Source: Cupriavidus sp. WGlv3 (GTDB taxonomy: Bacteria > Pseudomonadota > Gammaproteobacteria > Burkholderiales > Burkholderiaceae). Taken from it: a stretch of 64,000 bases of DNA. The DNA lies in assembly GCF_023952475.1 (NCBI RefSeq), contig NZ_JALHRX010000003.1, positions 124,001 through 188,000 of the forward strand, written 5' to 3'. Position 1 is the stretch's first letter. Each line of letters opens with the position of its first letter. Of this stretch, positions 1 to 10,900 are shown piece after piece. Below the pieces are notes generated by a model, which was given only the letters and a program-made list of their open reading frames with translations, searched no databases and had not been told where the DNA came from. The position numbers and the translations under genes were made by a program.

Positions 1-3388
<3,388 letters not shown>

Positions 3389-3805
3389 CGAAGGCTCCTG
3401 AACGAGTGAGGCAGGTTGGGCGAGTTGTGCGATCCGGGCGTGGGGGCGCTGGCGTTCTGCCTCTCGGGGGCGCGCGCAGGCGCGGCATTGCGGTGGTGCG
3501 GCGCACCGGCCCTGTCACGCGCGCGATAACCGCGACGCTGGCCGATTGCGGGGAAGGCACCCGCGCACTGCGTGTGTCAGCATGGCCGTATCGAGGCGGC
3601 GAGAGGGATTATCAGCGCCGCTTTGAGGCAGGCGTAGTGAAAGCTTTTGCCGGTGAATTAAACGCAGTCAACATAGTGCGCAGCGGTGGCGCGGCTGCGT
3701 GGGCCGGTACGGATCAGCGTGGCGCAAAGGGACGCGACGTACCTGGCCGAAGCGGGGTGCCGCCTCACCCGGATGGGTGCGGCGGCAGCGGCGAATGCGC
3801 CGCGC
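3389..3805. other. Intergenic region upstream of aspT
   Basis: This 417-bp stretch separates aspT from the convergently placed 3' end of the M48 gene. No convincing gene is present; the plus-strand reading frame here has atypical composition and no family resemblance. A lower-GC patch at 3605-3680 contains a TTGACT-like -35 on the minus strand (3671-3666) without a good -10, so the aspT promoter may lie here. Confidence 0.4.
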
Positions 3806-4549
3806 TCAGCGCCCGCCGGCGAGGCGCGCTTCGATATGCTTGGCGCGCTCGAGCGAACCCGGGTGCGAACTCAGCATGCTCGATTGCCCGCCATCGAGCG
3901 TCGACATCTTGCGGAACGCGGACGCCAGCGCCTGGCGGTTGGCGCCGTTCTTCGTCAGCAGGTCGAAGGAATAATCGTCGGCCGCGGTTTCCTGGCGCTG
4001 CGAAAATTGCGCATTGACGAACTGCTCGGCCAGCGCGCCGACCTGCGACGACGACAGCGCCGTCAGCGAAGCGATGCCGGTCGATCCCAGCAGCCCGCGC
4101 GCCGCGGCCGCGGTGTAGGCCACCTGCATTGCCGCCTTGGTGTGGCCCAGCGCCACATGGCCGATCTCGTGGCCGACCACGCCACGCACCTCGTCGTCGC
4201 TGAGCAGGTCCATCAGCCCGCTGTAGACGCGCACGCAGCCGTTGGCCATGGCCCAGGCATTGATGTCCTTGGTCACGTAGACCTTGGCGTCGAGCGGCAG
4301 GCCGGAATTGCCCAGGCCGCTCATCACGGTGGCGAGGCGCCGCGCGTAAGTGCTGTTGGCCGCCGCGATGGTGTTCTTCTTGTCCATCTCGGCGCAGGAC
4401 TGGTCCGACAGCGTCTTGACGTTGCTGTCCGACAGCGTGGCGGCGGTGAACAGGCTGCCGCCGGCCTGGGTCAGGCTTTCCATGTTGGCGCCGGCACAGC
4501 CGGCCAGCAGGGTGGCGCAGGCGAGGGCGGATAGGGTCAGTCGGCTCAT
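3806..4549 (-). CDS. M48-family metalloprotease, predicted lipoprotein
   Basis: This 247-residue zinc protease probably acts in the periplasm in envelope protein quality control, like BepA/LoiP-type enzymes. The N-terminus MSRLTLSALACATLLAGC is a lipoprotein signal peptide with lipobox LAGC, giving Cys18 as the lipidated residue. The HEXXH zinc motif is HEIGH at 127-131, followed by LGHTKAAMQ. A downstream acidic QETAADDYS segment can supply the third ligand. A longer upstream start exists at 4630, but the ATG at 4549 puts the signal peptide at the N-terminus and is chosen. It is monocistronic between aspT and the accessory islet. The physiological substrate is unknown. Confidence 0.88.
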   Translation of the reverse strand: MSRLTLSALACATLLAGCAGANMESLTQAGGSLFTAATLSDSNVKTLSDQSCAEMDKKNTIAAANSTYARRLATVMSGLGNSGLPLDAKVYVTKDINAWAMANGCVRVYSGLMDLLSDDEVRGVVGHEIGHVALGHTKAAMQVAYTAAAARGLLGSTGIASLTALSSSQVGALAEQFVNAQFSQRQETAADDYSFDLLTKNGANRQALASAFRKMSTLDGGQSSMLSSHPGSLERAKHIEARLAGGR

Positions 4550-4724
4550 GGTTGCTCCGGGGTTGATGGGATGGCAATGCCCTAGGATAGGAAGCCCGGC
4601 CCCGGGGCACCAGTGGGCGCTGTCCGACACACCTTGAAACGTCGGCCGGAAGGCATTGCAGGTATAAGCGATGTGACCGAACCGGCTGGTGTTGCAGGAC
4701 TAATTTGGCACGTACAAAACACCC

Positions 4725-4754
4725 TTGCCGGCCATTAATATTTGTAAGTACAAT
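4725..4754 (+). promoter_or_regulatory. Candidate brnTA promoter
   Basis: A -35-like TTGCCG at 4725-4730 is separated by 18 bp from a good -10, TACAAT, at 4749-4754. The predicted start falls at about 4760-4762, at the GTG of brnT, so the transcript would be leaderless or nearly so. Inferred from sequence alone. Confidence 0.45.
4742..4753. promoter_or_regulatory. Palindrome, candidate BrnA operator
   Basis: TTGTA at 4742-4746 and TACAA at 4749-4753 form a perfect inverted repeat with a 2-bp centre, overlapping the predicted -10. A further TACAA half-site lies at 4713-4717. BrnT/BrnA pairs are known to autorepress through the antitoxin, so a dyad at the promoter is expected. The binding assignment is inference. 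Confidence 0.45.
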
Positions 4755-4761
4755 TAATCCC

Positions 4762-5034
4762 GTGATCATCGAATTCGATCCCGCCAAGCGAGACAAGACC
4801 CTTGGCGAACGCGGGCTCGATTTTGCGCGAGCCTTCGAGGTTTTCGCAGGCATGCATTTCACTGGCGAAGACACTCGGGAACGCTATCCCGGGCCGCGCT
4901 ATATCACTGTCGGCACGCTGGATGGCCGCATGGTCGTCATGGTGTGGACCACGCGCGGCGAGGCACGCCGCATTATCAGCATGAGGAAAGCCAATGAACG
5001 GGAACAAGCGCGCTACCTCCGGTACCTGGGTTGA
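4762..5034 (+). CDS. brnT: BrnT-family toxin
   Basis: This is a BrnT ribonuclease toxin of the RelE-like fold; BrnT enzymes cut RNA and are neutralised by BrnA. The GTG start at 4762 gives 90 residues beginning V(M)IIEFDPAKRDKTLGERG, the usual BrnT opening (FDPAK followed by a basic helix and FARAFEVF). It continues with the strand ERYPGPRYITVGTLDGRMVVMVW and ends with a basic RRIISMRKANEREQARY segment typical of the family. An in-frame TTG at 4705 would add 19 residues that do not look like the family and would cover the promoter. The 3' end overlaps brnA by 41 bp, as is common for this system. GC is lower than in neighbouring genes. Confidence 0.9.
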   Translation: MIIEFDPAKRDKTLGERGLDFARAFEVFAGMHFTGEDTRERYPGPRYITVGTLDGRMVVMVWTTRGEARRIISMRKANEREQARYLRYLG

Positions 5035-5278
5035 TCCCGATGACGCGCCCGAGCTGACTGACGAGTTTTTCAAGCAGGCCGACTTGCTGGATGGGGACAA
5101 GCTCGTCAAACGAGGGCGCGGCCGCCCACGCGGTACCACGAAGACTGCCACGACGGTACGCCTCGATGACGATGTCCTCGAGGCGTTGAAGGCAAGCGGA
5201 CCGCGCTGGCAGACGCGGCTCAATGTGCTGGTTCGCGACTGGCTGAAGACGCACAAGCTCGACGAAATCGAGGTCTGA
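4994..5278 (+). CDS. brnA: BrnA-family antitoxin
   Basis: This 94-residue antitoxin is predicted to bind BrnT with its N-terminal region and DNA with its C-terminal ribbon-helix-helix (TTVRLDDDVLEALKASG followed by WQTRLNVLVRDWL). The N-terminal part contains DDAPELTDEFFKQADL, the acidic BrnA signature. The ATG at 4994 lies inside brnT, so translation is coupled. The gene ends 62 bp before the convergent aph stop. BrnA normally represses its own promoter; a fitting dyad lies at 4742-4753. Confidence 0.9.
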   Translation: MNGNKRATSGTWVDPDDAPELTDEFFKQADLLDGDKLVKRGRGRPRGTTKTATTVRLDDDVLEALKASGPRWQTRLNVLVRDWLKTHKLDEIEV

Positions 5279-5340
5279 GCATGGCGCATTCCGCTGGCAG
5301 GCTCTACGAGGCCGTCAGCGGACCTCAAGCGGTGGACGGG

Positions 5341-6114
5341 TCAGAAGAATTCGTCCAGCAAGCAGTAAAACGCAAGGCGTCGCTCATCAGGCACGACCCC
5401 ATATTCACGAAAGAACGGCGCGACCCAGTTCGGCCCGAGATTGCGCTCAATGCTGCGTGCTGCAAGTGCCAGGTCCTGAAAACGATCGCTGATGCCGAGT
5501 CGGCCGCAGTCGAGAAAGCCCGTGAACTGACCTGCATCAGCCATGAAGTTCGGCAGGCAGGCATCCCCGTGGGTTACCACGAGATCATGCGGGCCCTGGG
5601 GCCTTGAAGACAAAAGCTCTTTGAACAAATCCGTGGCGGTTCGTCCCAGCCTGTTTTTGTCGAAGTCCGTTTCATCGACGAGGCCGGCACTGACGCGGTC
5701 TTTGGCGGCCGCTATGCGTTGCTCCAGACGGTGGTCGAAGGGACATTCCGCAATGGGCACCCGATGCAGGGCGCGCAATGCCGTCGCGATGATACCTATG
5801 ACTTGTGGCGGCGACAGGTCGGTGGCGCTGGCCAGGTCCCGCCCGGGCAGCGCAGTCATGAGCAGCCAGTGGCGGTTTTCTTCTGTGGTCGTGTCGAGAA
5901 CCAAGGGCGCGGGCAGGCCAACCCGATTCAGCCAGCGAAGGCGGGCAATCTCGTCGGGAAGTTCACTGAGCGAGCCTGTCGGCTCGGACTTCAGGAACAG
6001 TTCCTTTCCGTCATGGGGGCAGATGCGGAAAACGTCAGCGCCTGATTCGCCTATGGTCTGGCGTTCGATAGACGCTTCTCTGAACGGATCGCGCCATTCG
6101 CTCGGCATACTCAT
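5341..6114 (-). CDS. Aminoglycoside 3'-phosphotransferase, APH(3')-II-like
   Basis: This 257-residue kinase probably phosphorylates the 3'-hydroxyl of kanamycin/neomycin-type aminoglycosides using ATP in the cytoplasm. Motifs match APH(3')-II throughout: nucleotide-binding N-lobe (FLKSEPTGSLSELPDEIARLRWL), PGRDLAS near residue 90, catalytic loop VVTHGDACLPN with Asp184 and Asn189, metal-binding segment GFLDCGRLGISDRFQDLALA (Asp202), and the conserved LLDEFF terminus. The family is about 264 residues. The start is uncertain: ATGs at 6114 and 6108 both lack a clear ribosome site. It is convergent with brnTA and lies just beyond the 3' end of tRNA-Leu, at lower GC than the flanks. Whether it confers resistance cannot be told from sequence. 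Confidence 0.9.
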   Translation of the reverse strand: MSMPSEWRDPFREASIERQTIGESGADVFRICPHDGKELFLKSEPTGSLSELPDEIARLRWLNRVGLPAPLVLDTTTEENRHWLLMTALPGRDLASATDLSPPQVIGIIATALRALHRVPIAECPFDHRLEQRIAAAKDRVSAGLVDETDFDKNRLGRTATDLFKELLSSRPQGPHDLVVTHGDACLPNFMADAGQFTGFLDCGRLGISDRFQDLALAARSIERNLGPNWVAPFFREYGVVPDERRLAFYCLLDEFF

Positions 6115-6230
6115 GTCGTCATCGGAGTGAGGCTTGCGCCACGTCACGGTACCGAAACTGTACCTGACCACAACCTGATGAAAATCCCCCGGAGCGGGGC
6201 GTGGGCTACGAAATCTTCCAGCTATCTGGA

Positions 6231-6259
6231 TTTTCGGAAGATCTTGTTTTCGGAAGATC
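6231..6259. repeat. 13-bp direct repeat beside tRNA-Leu
   Basis: TTTTCGGAAGATC occurs at 6231-6243 and again at 6247-6259, 3 bp apart, starting 7 bp beyond the CCA end of the tRNA gene. A partial inverted copy (ATCTTCC) at 6213-6219 could let the region fold as a tRNA terminator. It may also mark an old insertion junction. Confidence 0.6.
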
Positions 6260-6265
6260 GTGTGA

Positions 6266-6350
6266 TGGTGCCCGGGGTCGGACTCGAACCGACACGCCTT
6301 GCGGCGGGGGATTTTGAGTCCCCTGCGTCTACCTGTTTCACCACCCGGGC
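6266..6350 (-). tRNA. tRNA-Leu (anticodon CAA)
   Basis: This 85-nt type II tRNA includes an encoded CCA (6266-6268). The acceptor stem pairs GCCCGGG (5' end at 6350) with CCCGGGC, with discriminator A at 6269. The anticodon stem-loop has the loop CTCAAAA, placing CAA at 6316-6314, which reads UUG. There is a long variable arm and a T-arm GGTTCGAGTCC. A promoter lies 40 bp upstream on the same strand. The 3' end faces the brnTA/aph segment, the usual side for island insertion. Confidence 0.95.
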
Positions 6351-6391
6351 AGGTGTGACGGCATCGGAACCGATGCCGGGCTGAGCCGGGG

Positions 6392-6420
6392 ATTATGCCG
6401 GAAATCCAGCCGCCGGACAA
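6392..6420 (-). promoter_or_regulatory. tRNA-Leu promoter
   Basis: On the minus strand TTGTCC (6420-6415) and CATAAT (6397-6392) are 17 bp apart, a good sigma-70 arrangement. The transcript would start near 6385, about 35 nt before the mature tRNA. The leader contains a near-perfect palindrome (GGCATCGG, AA, CCGATGCC; 6360-6377). Confidence 0.6.
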
Positions 6421-6515
6421 CCGGCGCCGGGCCGGTCCGGGGGCAGGCAAATCCGGTAGCATGGCGTCCAGTCCTGCGCCCGCCCACCGTACCGATTGTG
6501 CCGATCCCGACCGCC

Positions 6516-7448
6516 ATGACCGACCCAGACTTGCTTGCGCGCCTTGCCAGCCTGCCTTCGCAGGACCCCGCCTTCTATGACCGGGAGTACAACAACCGCG
6601 CCAATGTGCCGGACAACCCGGCGCATCTGGCGCGCTGGGCGCAGTGGTCCGCGCAGGTGCGCGCGCGCGGCCCGTACCTGGCAGACCTGAGCTATGCCGG
6701 CGCGGATTCGCGCCCGGACTTGCGCCACGCTTCCGGCGAGACCCTGGACTACTTTCCCGCGCAGCGCGCCAACGGCGCCTTGCCCCCGCTGCTGGTGTTC
6801 GTGCATGGCGGCTATTACCGCGCGCTGGACAAGCACGACCACAGCTTCGTCGCCGGCGCGCTGCCGGCGCTGGGGGTGTCGGTGGCGGTGGTCAACTACA
6901 CGCTGGTGCCGGCGGCGACGGTGCCGGAAATCGTGCAGCAGGTGCTGCGCAGCGTGGCCTGGCTGTACCGGCAGGCGGACCGTCTCGGCCATGACGCGCA
7001 GCGGCTGTTCGTGGCGGGGCACTCGGTGGGCGGCCACCTGGTGGCGATGCTGATGGCCGCGCGCTGGCCGCAGCTCGGCGCCGACCTGCCGGCAGGGCTG
7101 ATCCGCGGCGGGCTCTCGGTGAGCGGGCTGTACGACCTGGAGCCGCTGCGGCGCGCGGCCTTCCTGCAGTGCGACCTGAAGTTGTCGGAGGCCGATGTCG
7201 CGCGGCTGTCGCCCGCGTACATGGCGCCGGCCGACGAAGCACCGCTGGCGATCGCGGTGGGCGAGCTGGAGGCGGCCGAATACCACCGTCAGCATGCGCT
7301 GATCCGCGCGGCGTGGCCGGCCAAGGTGGCGCATCCGGCGGCGAGCGACCTGGTGCTGCCGGACTGCCATCACTTCAATGTGCTGGACAGCCTGGCCAGC
7401 GCGGACGGCGCGCTGACGCAAGCGGTGCTGCGGCTGGTGGCGCGCTGA
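6516..7448 (+). CDS. Alpha/beta hydrolase, arylformamidase/carboxylesterase-like
   Basis: This 310-residue cytoplasmic hydrolase has oxyanion-hole motif HGGYY at 97-101 and nucleophile elbow GHSVGG with Ser170. A late CHHFNVLD segment near residue 290 probably carries the catalytic His. This HGG-type architecture is typical of kynurenine formamidase-like and carboxylesterase family proteins. The N-terminal FYDREYNNRANVPD segment resembles the YNNR opening of arylformamidase relatives. The ATG at 6516 is preferred over a GTG at 6498. There are no kynurenine pathway neighbours, so the substrate is not settled. It ends 22 bp before the convergent dehydrogenase gene. Confidence 0.82.
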   Translation: MTDPDLLARLASLPSQDPAFYDREYNNRANVPDNPAHLARWAQWSAQVRARGPYLADLSYAGADSRPDLRHASGETLDYFPAQRANGALPPLLVFVHGGYYRALDKHDHSFVAGALPALGVSVAVVNYTLVPAATVPEIVQQVLRSVAWLYRQADRLGHDAQRLFVAGHSVGGHLVAMLMAARWPQLGADLPAGLIRGGLSVSGLYDLEPLRRAAFLQCDLKLSEADVARLSPAYMAPADEAPLAIAVGELEAAEYHRQHALIRAAWPAKVAHPAASDLVLPDCHHFNVLDSLASADGALTQAVLRLVAR

Positions 7449-7470
7449 GCCGCGGGCGCGCGCCGGGGCC

Positions 7471-8352
7471 TCAGCCCTCCAGCACGCGCAGCAGCGACGA
7501 GGTATCGTCCTTGCCCCAGCCCCTGGCCATCAGCGCGCGCAGTTGCGCCGAGGTGGCCTGCATCGCCGGCAGCGCCAGGCCGATTTCCTCGGCGATATCG
7601 CGTGCCAGGCCGAAGTCCTTGTCGTGCAGCCGCGCCTCGATGCCGGCGGCAAAGTTGCGCGCCACCATCTTGGGGCCCATCAGGTCCAGCATGCGGCTGC
7701 CCGCCATGCCGGTCGCCATGGCCTCGAACACACGGCTGGTGTCGACGTTCTGCGCGGCGGCAAAGCGCATCGCTTCGGCAATGCCTTCGATATTGACCAC
7801 CTGGGCGATCTGGTTGCACAGCTTGGCCACCTGGCCGGCGCCGTGGTCGCCGATATGGGTGATGGTCTTGCCGAGCCGCTCCAGCAGCGGGCGCACGCGT
7901 TCCAGCATCTCGGGCTTGCCGCCGACCATGATGGTCAGCGTGCCGGCCTCGGCGCCCATGGTGCCGCCCGAGACCGGGCAGTCGAGCGCCTCGATGCCGC
8001 GCGCTTCCAGCGCCGTGGCGATCTCGCGCGTGACGATGGGCGAGATGGTGCTGTGGTCGATGCAGATGGTGCCGGGCGCGGCCCCGTGGATCACGCCCTG
8101 GGCGCCCAGCAGCACCTCGCGCACGTCTTCGGACGAGGTCACGTTGGTGAAGACCACGCTGGCGCCGCGGGCCGCCTCGGCGGGCGTGAAGAACGGTTCT
8201 GCCCCCAGCGCGCGCGCGGCCTCGGCGGCTTCCGGGCGGCGCACGAAGGCGCGCACGGTGTGGCCGGCGGCCAGCAGGTGGCGCACCATGTGCGAGCCCA
8301 TGGCGCCCAGGCCGATAAAGGCGACGGTGACGGGGGTGGGAGTGGTGCTCAT
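7471..8352 (-). CDS. NAD(P)-dependent beta-hydroxyacid dehydrogenase (3-hydroxyisobutyrate dehydrogenase family)
   Basis: This 293-residue oxidoreductase acts on a short 3-hydroxy acid, such as 3-hydroxyisobutyrate or tartronate semialdehyde. It has the Rossmann motif GLGAMG at 14-19, substrate-binding DCPVSGG at 124-130, and catalytic Lys177 in GAGQVAKLCNQ. KDFGLA in the C-terminal helical domain completes the four family signatures. The start ATG follows GGAAGCATGGC-type spacing. The gene upstream on the same strand is an ABC binding protein 52 bp away, possibly co-transcribed. Substrate specificity within the family cannot be read with certainty. Confidence 0.9.
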   Translation of the reverse strand: MSTTPTPVTVAFIGLGAMGSHMVRHLLAAGHTVRAFVRRPEAAEAARALGAEPFFTPAEAARGASVVFTNVTSSEDVREVLLGAQGVIHGAAPGTICIDHSTISPIVTREIATALEARGIEALDCPVSGGTMGAEAGTLTIMVGGKPEMLERVRPLLERLGKTITHIGDHGAGQVAKLCNQIAQVVNIEGIAEAMRFAAAQNVDTSRVFEAMATGMAGSRMLDLMGPKMVARNFAAGIEARLHDKDFGLARDIAEEIGLALPAMQATSAQLRALMARGWGKDDTSSLLRVLEG

Positions 8353-8404
8353 GCCATGCTTCCTTTCGTGATGCGTTGTTGCATTGATGCGTCGATGCGG
8401 CGGG

Positions 8405-9565
8405 CTACTTGTCGCCCGCGTAGGCGAACTTGCCGTTGCGGATCACCCCCATCACGCGCGAACGCTGGTCGAAGCCCTGGTGGTCCTTCGGGTTCAGGTT
8501 CATCACGCCATTGGGAATGGTGAGATTGGTGGTGGTTTCCAGCGCGTCGCGCATGGCCGCGCGGAACTCGCGCGTGCCGGGCCGGGCGCCGCTCTTGAGC
8601 GCGCGGCGGGCGGCGTCGTCGAGCAGCATCCACGCGCCCCAGGCATCGCCGGCAAACTGCGTCACGCTGTCGGCGCCGTACTTTGCTTCGTAACGATTGA
8701 CGAAGTCGAGTGCCACCTTGCGCACCGGATGGCTCTCGGGCAGCTGGCGCGCGACCACCACCGGCCCGGTCGGGAACAGCGTGCCTTCGACGTCCTTGCC
8801 GCCCATGCGCAGGAAGTCCCAGGTGGCGATGCCGTGGGTCTGGTAGACCTTGCCCTTGTAGCCGCGCTCGCCCAGCGTCTTCTGTGGCAGCACCGACGGC
8901 GTGCCGGCGCCGGCGATCAGGATCGCGTCCGGGTTGGCCGCCATCAGCTTGAGCACCTGCCCGGTGACCGAGGTGTCGTTGCGCGAGAAGCGCTCGTTGG
9001 CGACCACCCGGATCTTGCGCAGCTCGGCCAGCTTCGAGAACTCGCGCCACCAGCTTTCGCCATAGGCGTCGGCAAAGCCGATAAAGCCGACCGTCCTGAC
9101 GCCGTGGTTGCTCATGTATTCGGTCAGCACCGTGGCCATGTGCGAGTCGTTCTGCGGCATCTTGAAGGCCCAGCGGCGCTTGGCATCGGTCTGCGGCTCG
9201 ACGATGGCGGCCGAGGCGGCCAGCGCCACCATCGGGGTCTCGCCCTCGGCCACGGCGTCGAGCGCGGCGATCGCGGTGGGCGTGATGTTAGGGCCGACAA
9301 TCACGTCGACCTTCTCCTCGGAGATCAGCTTGCGCACGTTGCGCACCGCGGCCGCCGGGTCGGTGCCGTCGTCCAGGATGATGTAGTGCGCCTTCTGGCC
9401 GCCCAGTGTCTGCGGCCACATCAGCACGGTGTTCTTGGACGGGATGCCGATCGAGGCCGCCGGCCCGGTGGTGGACACATCGATGCCGACGCGGATGTCG
9501 GCATGGGCGGCGCCGGCAAGGCACAGCGCAGCAAGCAGCAGGGGGCGCAGGGGCAGCTTCAGCAT
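8405..9565 (-). CDS. ABC transporter substrate-binding protein, LivK/Peripla_BP_6 type
   Basis: This 386-residue periplasmic binding protein is of the branched-chain amino acid family. It has a cleavable signal peptide (MLKLPLRPLLLAALCLAGAAHA) and then DIRVGIDVSTTGPAASIGIPS, the usual ligand-domain start. Later come ILDDGTDPAAAVRNVRKLI and VDVIVGPNITP. No permease or ATPase genes are nearby, so it is an orphan that must borrow a transporter encoded elsewhere or act as a sensor. The ligand is unknown; family members bind amino acids, amides or aromatic acids. Confidence 0.9.
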   Translation of the reverse strand: MLKLPLRPLLLAALCLAGAAHADIRVGIDVSTTGPAASIGIPSKNTVLMWPQTLGGQKAHYIILDDGTDPAAAVRNVRKLISEEKVDVIVGPNITPTAIAALDAVAEGETPMVALAASAAIVEPQTDAKRRWAFKMPQNDSHMATVLTEYMSNHGVRTVGFIGFADAYGESWWREFSKLAELRKIRVVANERFSRNDTSVTGQVLKLMAANPDAILIAGAGTPSVLPQKTLGERGYKGKVYQTHGIATWDFLRMGGKDVEGTLFPTGPVVVARQLPESHPVRKVALDFVNRYEAKYGADSVTQFAGDAWGAWMLLDDAARRALKSGARPGTREFRAAMRDALETTTNLTIPNGVMNLNPKDHQGFDQRSRVMGVIRNGKFAYAGDK

Positions 9566-9653
9566 GGTCTCCTCCGTTCTTATATGTGACGGGAAAGGAT
9601 AGCCGAACTCGGCTCGCGGGGCACCGTGCCCCGCGGCAGCGGCTTTAGCCGAA

Positions 9654-10811
9654 TTAGCGCACGCCCAGGCGCCAGAGCGAGGTCACTTCGGCCGAGCGCG
9701 CCGCGTGCAGCGGGTCGGCCGCATCGGCCGCGCGCGGGTGGCGCGGGCGGATGTCGGAGCGGCCCAGCACCTTCAGCCCGGCCGCTTCGATCCAGCCGGT
9801 CAGTTCGTCGCGCTGGCGCAGGCCGAGGTGCTCGGCCAGGTCGGACAGCAGCAGCCAGCCCTCGCCGCCGGGTTCCAGGTGCTCGGCCAGCCCTTGCAGG
9901 AAGCCGCGCAGCATGGCGCTGTCGGGGTCATAGACGGCGCGCTCGACCGGCGAGCTGGGCCGTGCCGGCACCCACGGCGGGTTGCATACCACCAGCGGCG
10001 CGCGGCCGGCGGGGAACAGGTCGGCCTCGATCACCTCGACCTGCGCGGCGTAGCCGAGCCGGGCGATGTTCTCGCGCGCGCACGCCAGCGCGCGCGGGTC
10101 CTGGTCGGTGGCCACCACGCGCTGCACGCCGCGCCGGGCCAGCACCGCGGCCAGCACCCCGGTGCCGGTGCCGATATCGAAGGCCAGCGTCTGCGCCGGC
10201 AGCGGCTCGGCCGCGACCAGGTCGATATACTCGCCGCGCACCGGCGAGAACACGCCGTACCACGGGTGGATGCGGTCTGCCAGCGCCGGGATCTCGACGC
10301 CCTTCCTGCGCCACTCGAACGCGCCGATCATGCCCAGCAGCTCGCGCAGCGAGGCCACGTAGGGCTCGCTGGCCGGGCCGTAGACCTGCTCGCAGGCGTC
10401 ATGCACATCGGGTGCGCGGCGCAGCGGGATCTGGTGGCCGGCCTCGAACGGCAGCAGCAGCATGCCCAGGGTGCGCGCGCGCTGCGACTGCGCCAGCCGG
10501 TGCAGGTGGAAGGCCTCGGTGGGCGACTCGGCCTGGCTCTTGTCCCGGGCCTTGGGGCCGGGGCGGCTGGCCTTTTTGGGCTTGCGCTCGGTGCGGCGGG
10601 CCAGGGCGTTCAGCAACTGGCGCGCGTTCTGGAAATCGCCCCGCCACAGCAGCGCGGTGCCTTCGCAGGCAAGGCGGTAGGCGCTGTCGGCGCTGGTGGT
10701 GTCGTCGGCGACGACCACGCGCCGCGGCGGCGGCAGGCCGGCCTCGGAGCGCCAGGCGGCGCTGTGCTCGGCGCCGTTTTCGGTCCAGTGGATGCGGGGC
10801 AGGTCGCTCAC
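9654..10811 (-). CDS. Class I SAM-dependent methyltransferase, HemK/RsmC-like
   Basis: This is a 385-residue protein. The C-terminal half is a Rossmann methyltransferase: motif I AFDIGTGTGVLAAVLARRG near residue 212, acidic motif ATDQDPRA, and NPPWVP near residue 280. The NPPW/Y signature marks methylation of a planar nitrogen, such as N5 of glutamine or N2/N6 of a base. The N-terminal 130 residues are separate, with a lysine/arginine-rich stretch at about 75-92 that may contact nucleic acid. It is divergent from nothing obvious and sits 89 bp from the binding-protein gene. The substrate is unknown; rRNA or protein are both possible. Confidence 0.83.
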   Translation of the reverse strand: MSDLPRIHWTENGAEHSAAWRSEAGLPPPRRVVVADDTTSADSAYRLACEGTALLWRGDFQNARQLLNALARRTERKPKKASRPGPKARDKSQAESPTEAFHLHRLAQSQRARTLGMLLLPFEAGHQIPLRRAPDVHDACEQVYGPASEPYVASLRELLGMIGAFEWRRKGVEIPALADRIHPWYGVFSPVRGEYIDLVAAEPLPAQTLAFDIGTGTGVLAAVLARRGVQRVVATDQDPRALACARENIARLGYAAQVEVIEADLFPAGRAPLVVCNPPWVPARPSSPVERAVYDPDSAMLRGFLQGLAEHLEPGGEGWLLLSDLAEHLGLRQRDELTGWIEAAGLKVLGRSDIRPRHPRAADAADPLHAARSAEVTSLWRLGVR

Positions 10812-10900
10812 AGGACCTCCGGACGGCAGGTTGGGATGTGCAGGGCAGGCATCGTGGATTGACTTCTTATATAGGGCGGGGCGGCAGCGGGGCCAACCCC

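Noticed and set aside
3406-4017. Plus-strand 203-codon frame upstream of aspT
   Set aside because: It runs into the antisense of the M48 gene. Gly/Arg-rich composition, no ribosome site, no family resemblance.
5281-5607. Plus-strand 108-codon frame just after brnA, possibly a third gene of the toxin-antitoxin locus
   Set aside because: It lies almost wholly antisense to the 3' part of the aminoglycoside kinase, whose motifs are complete.
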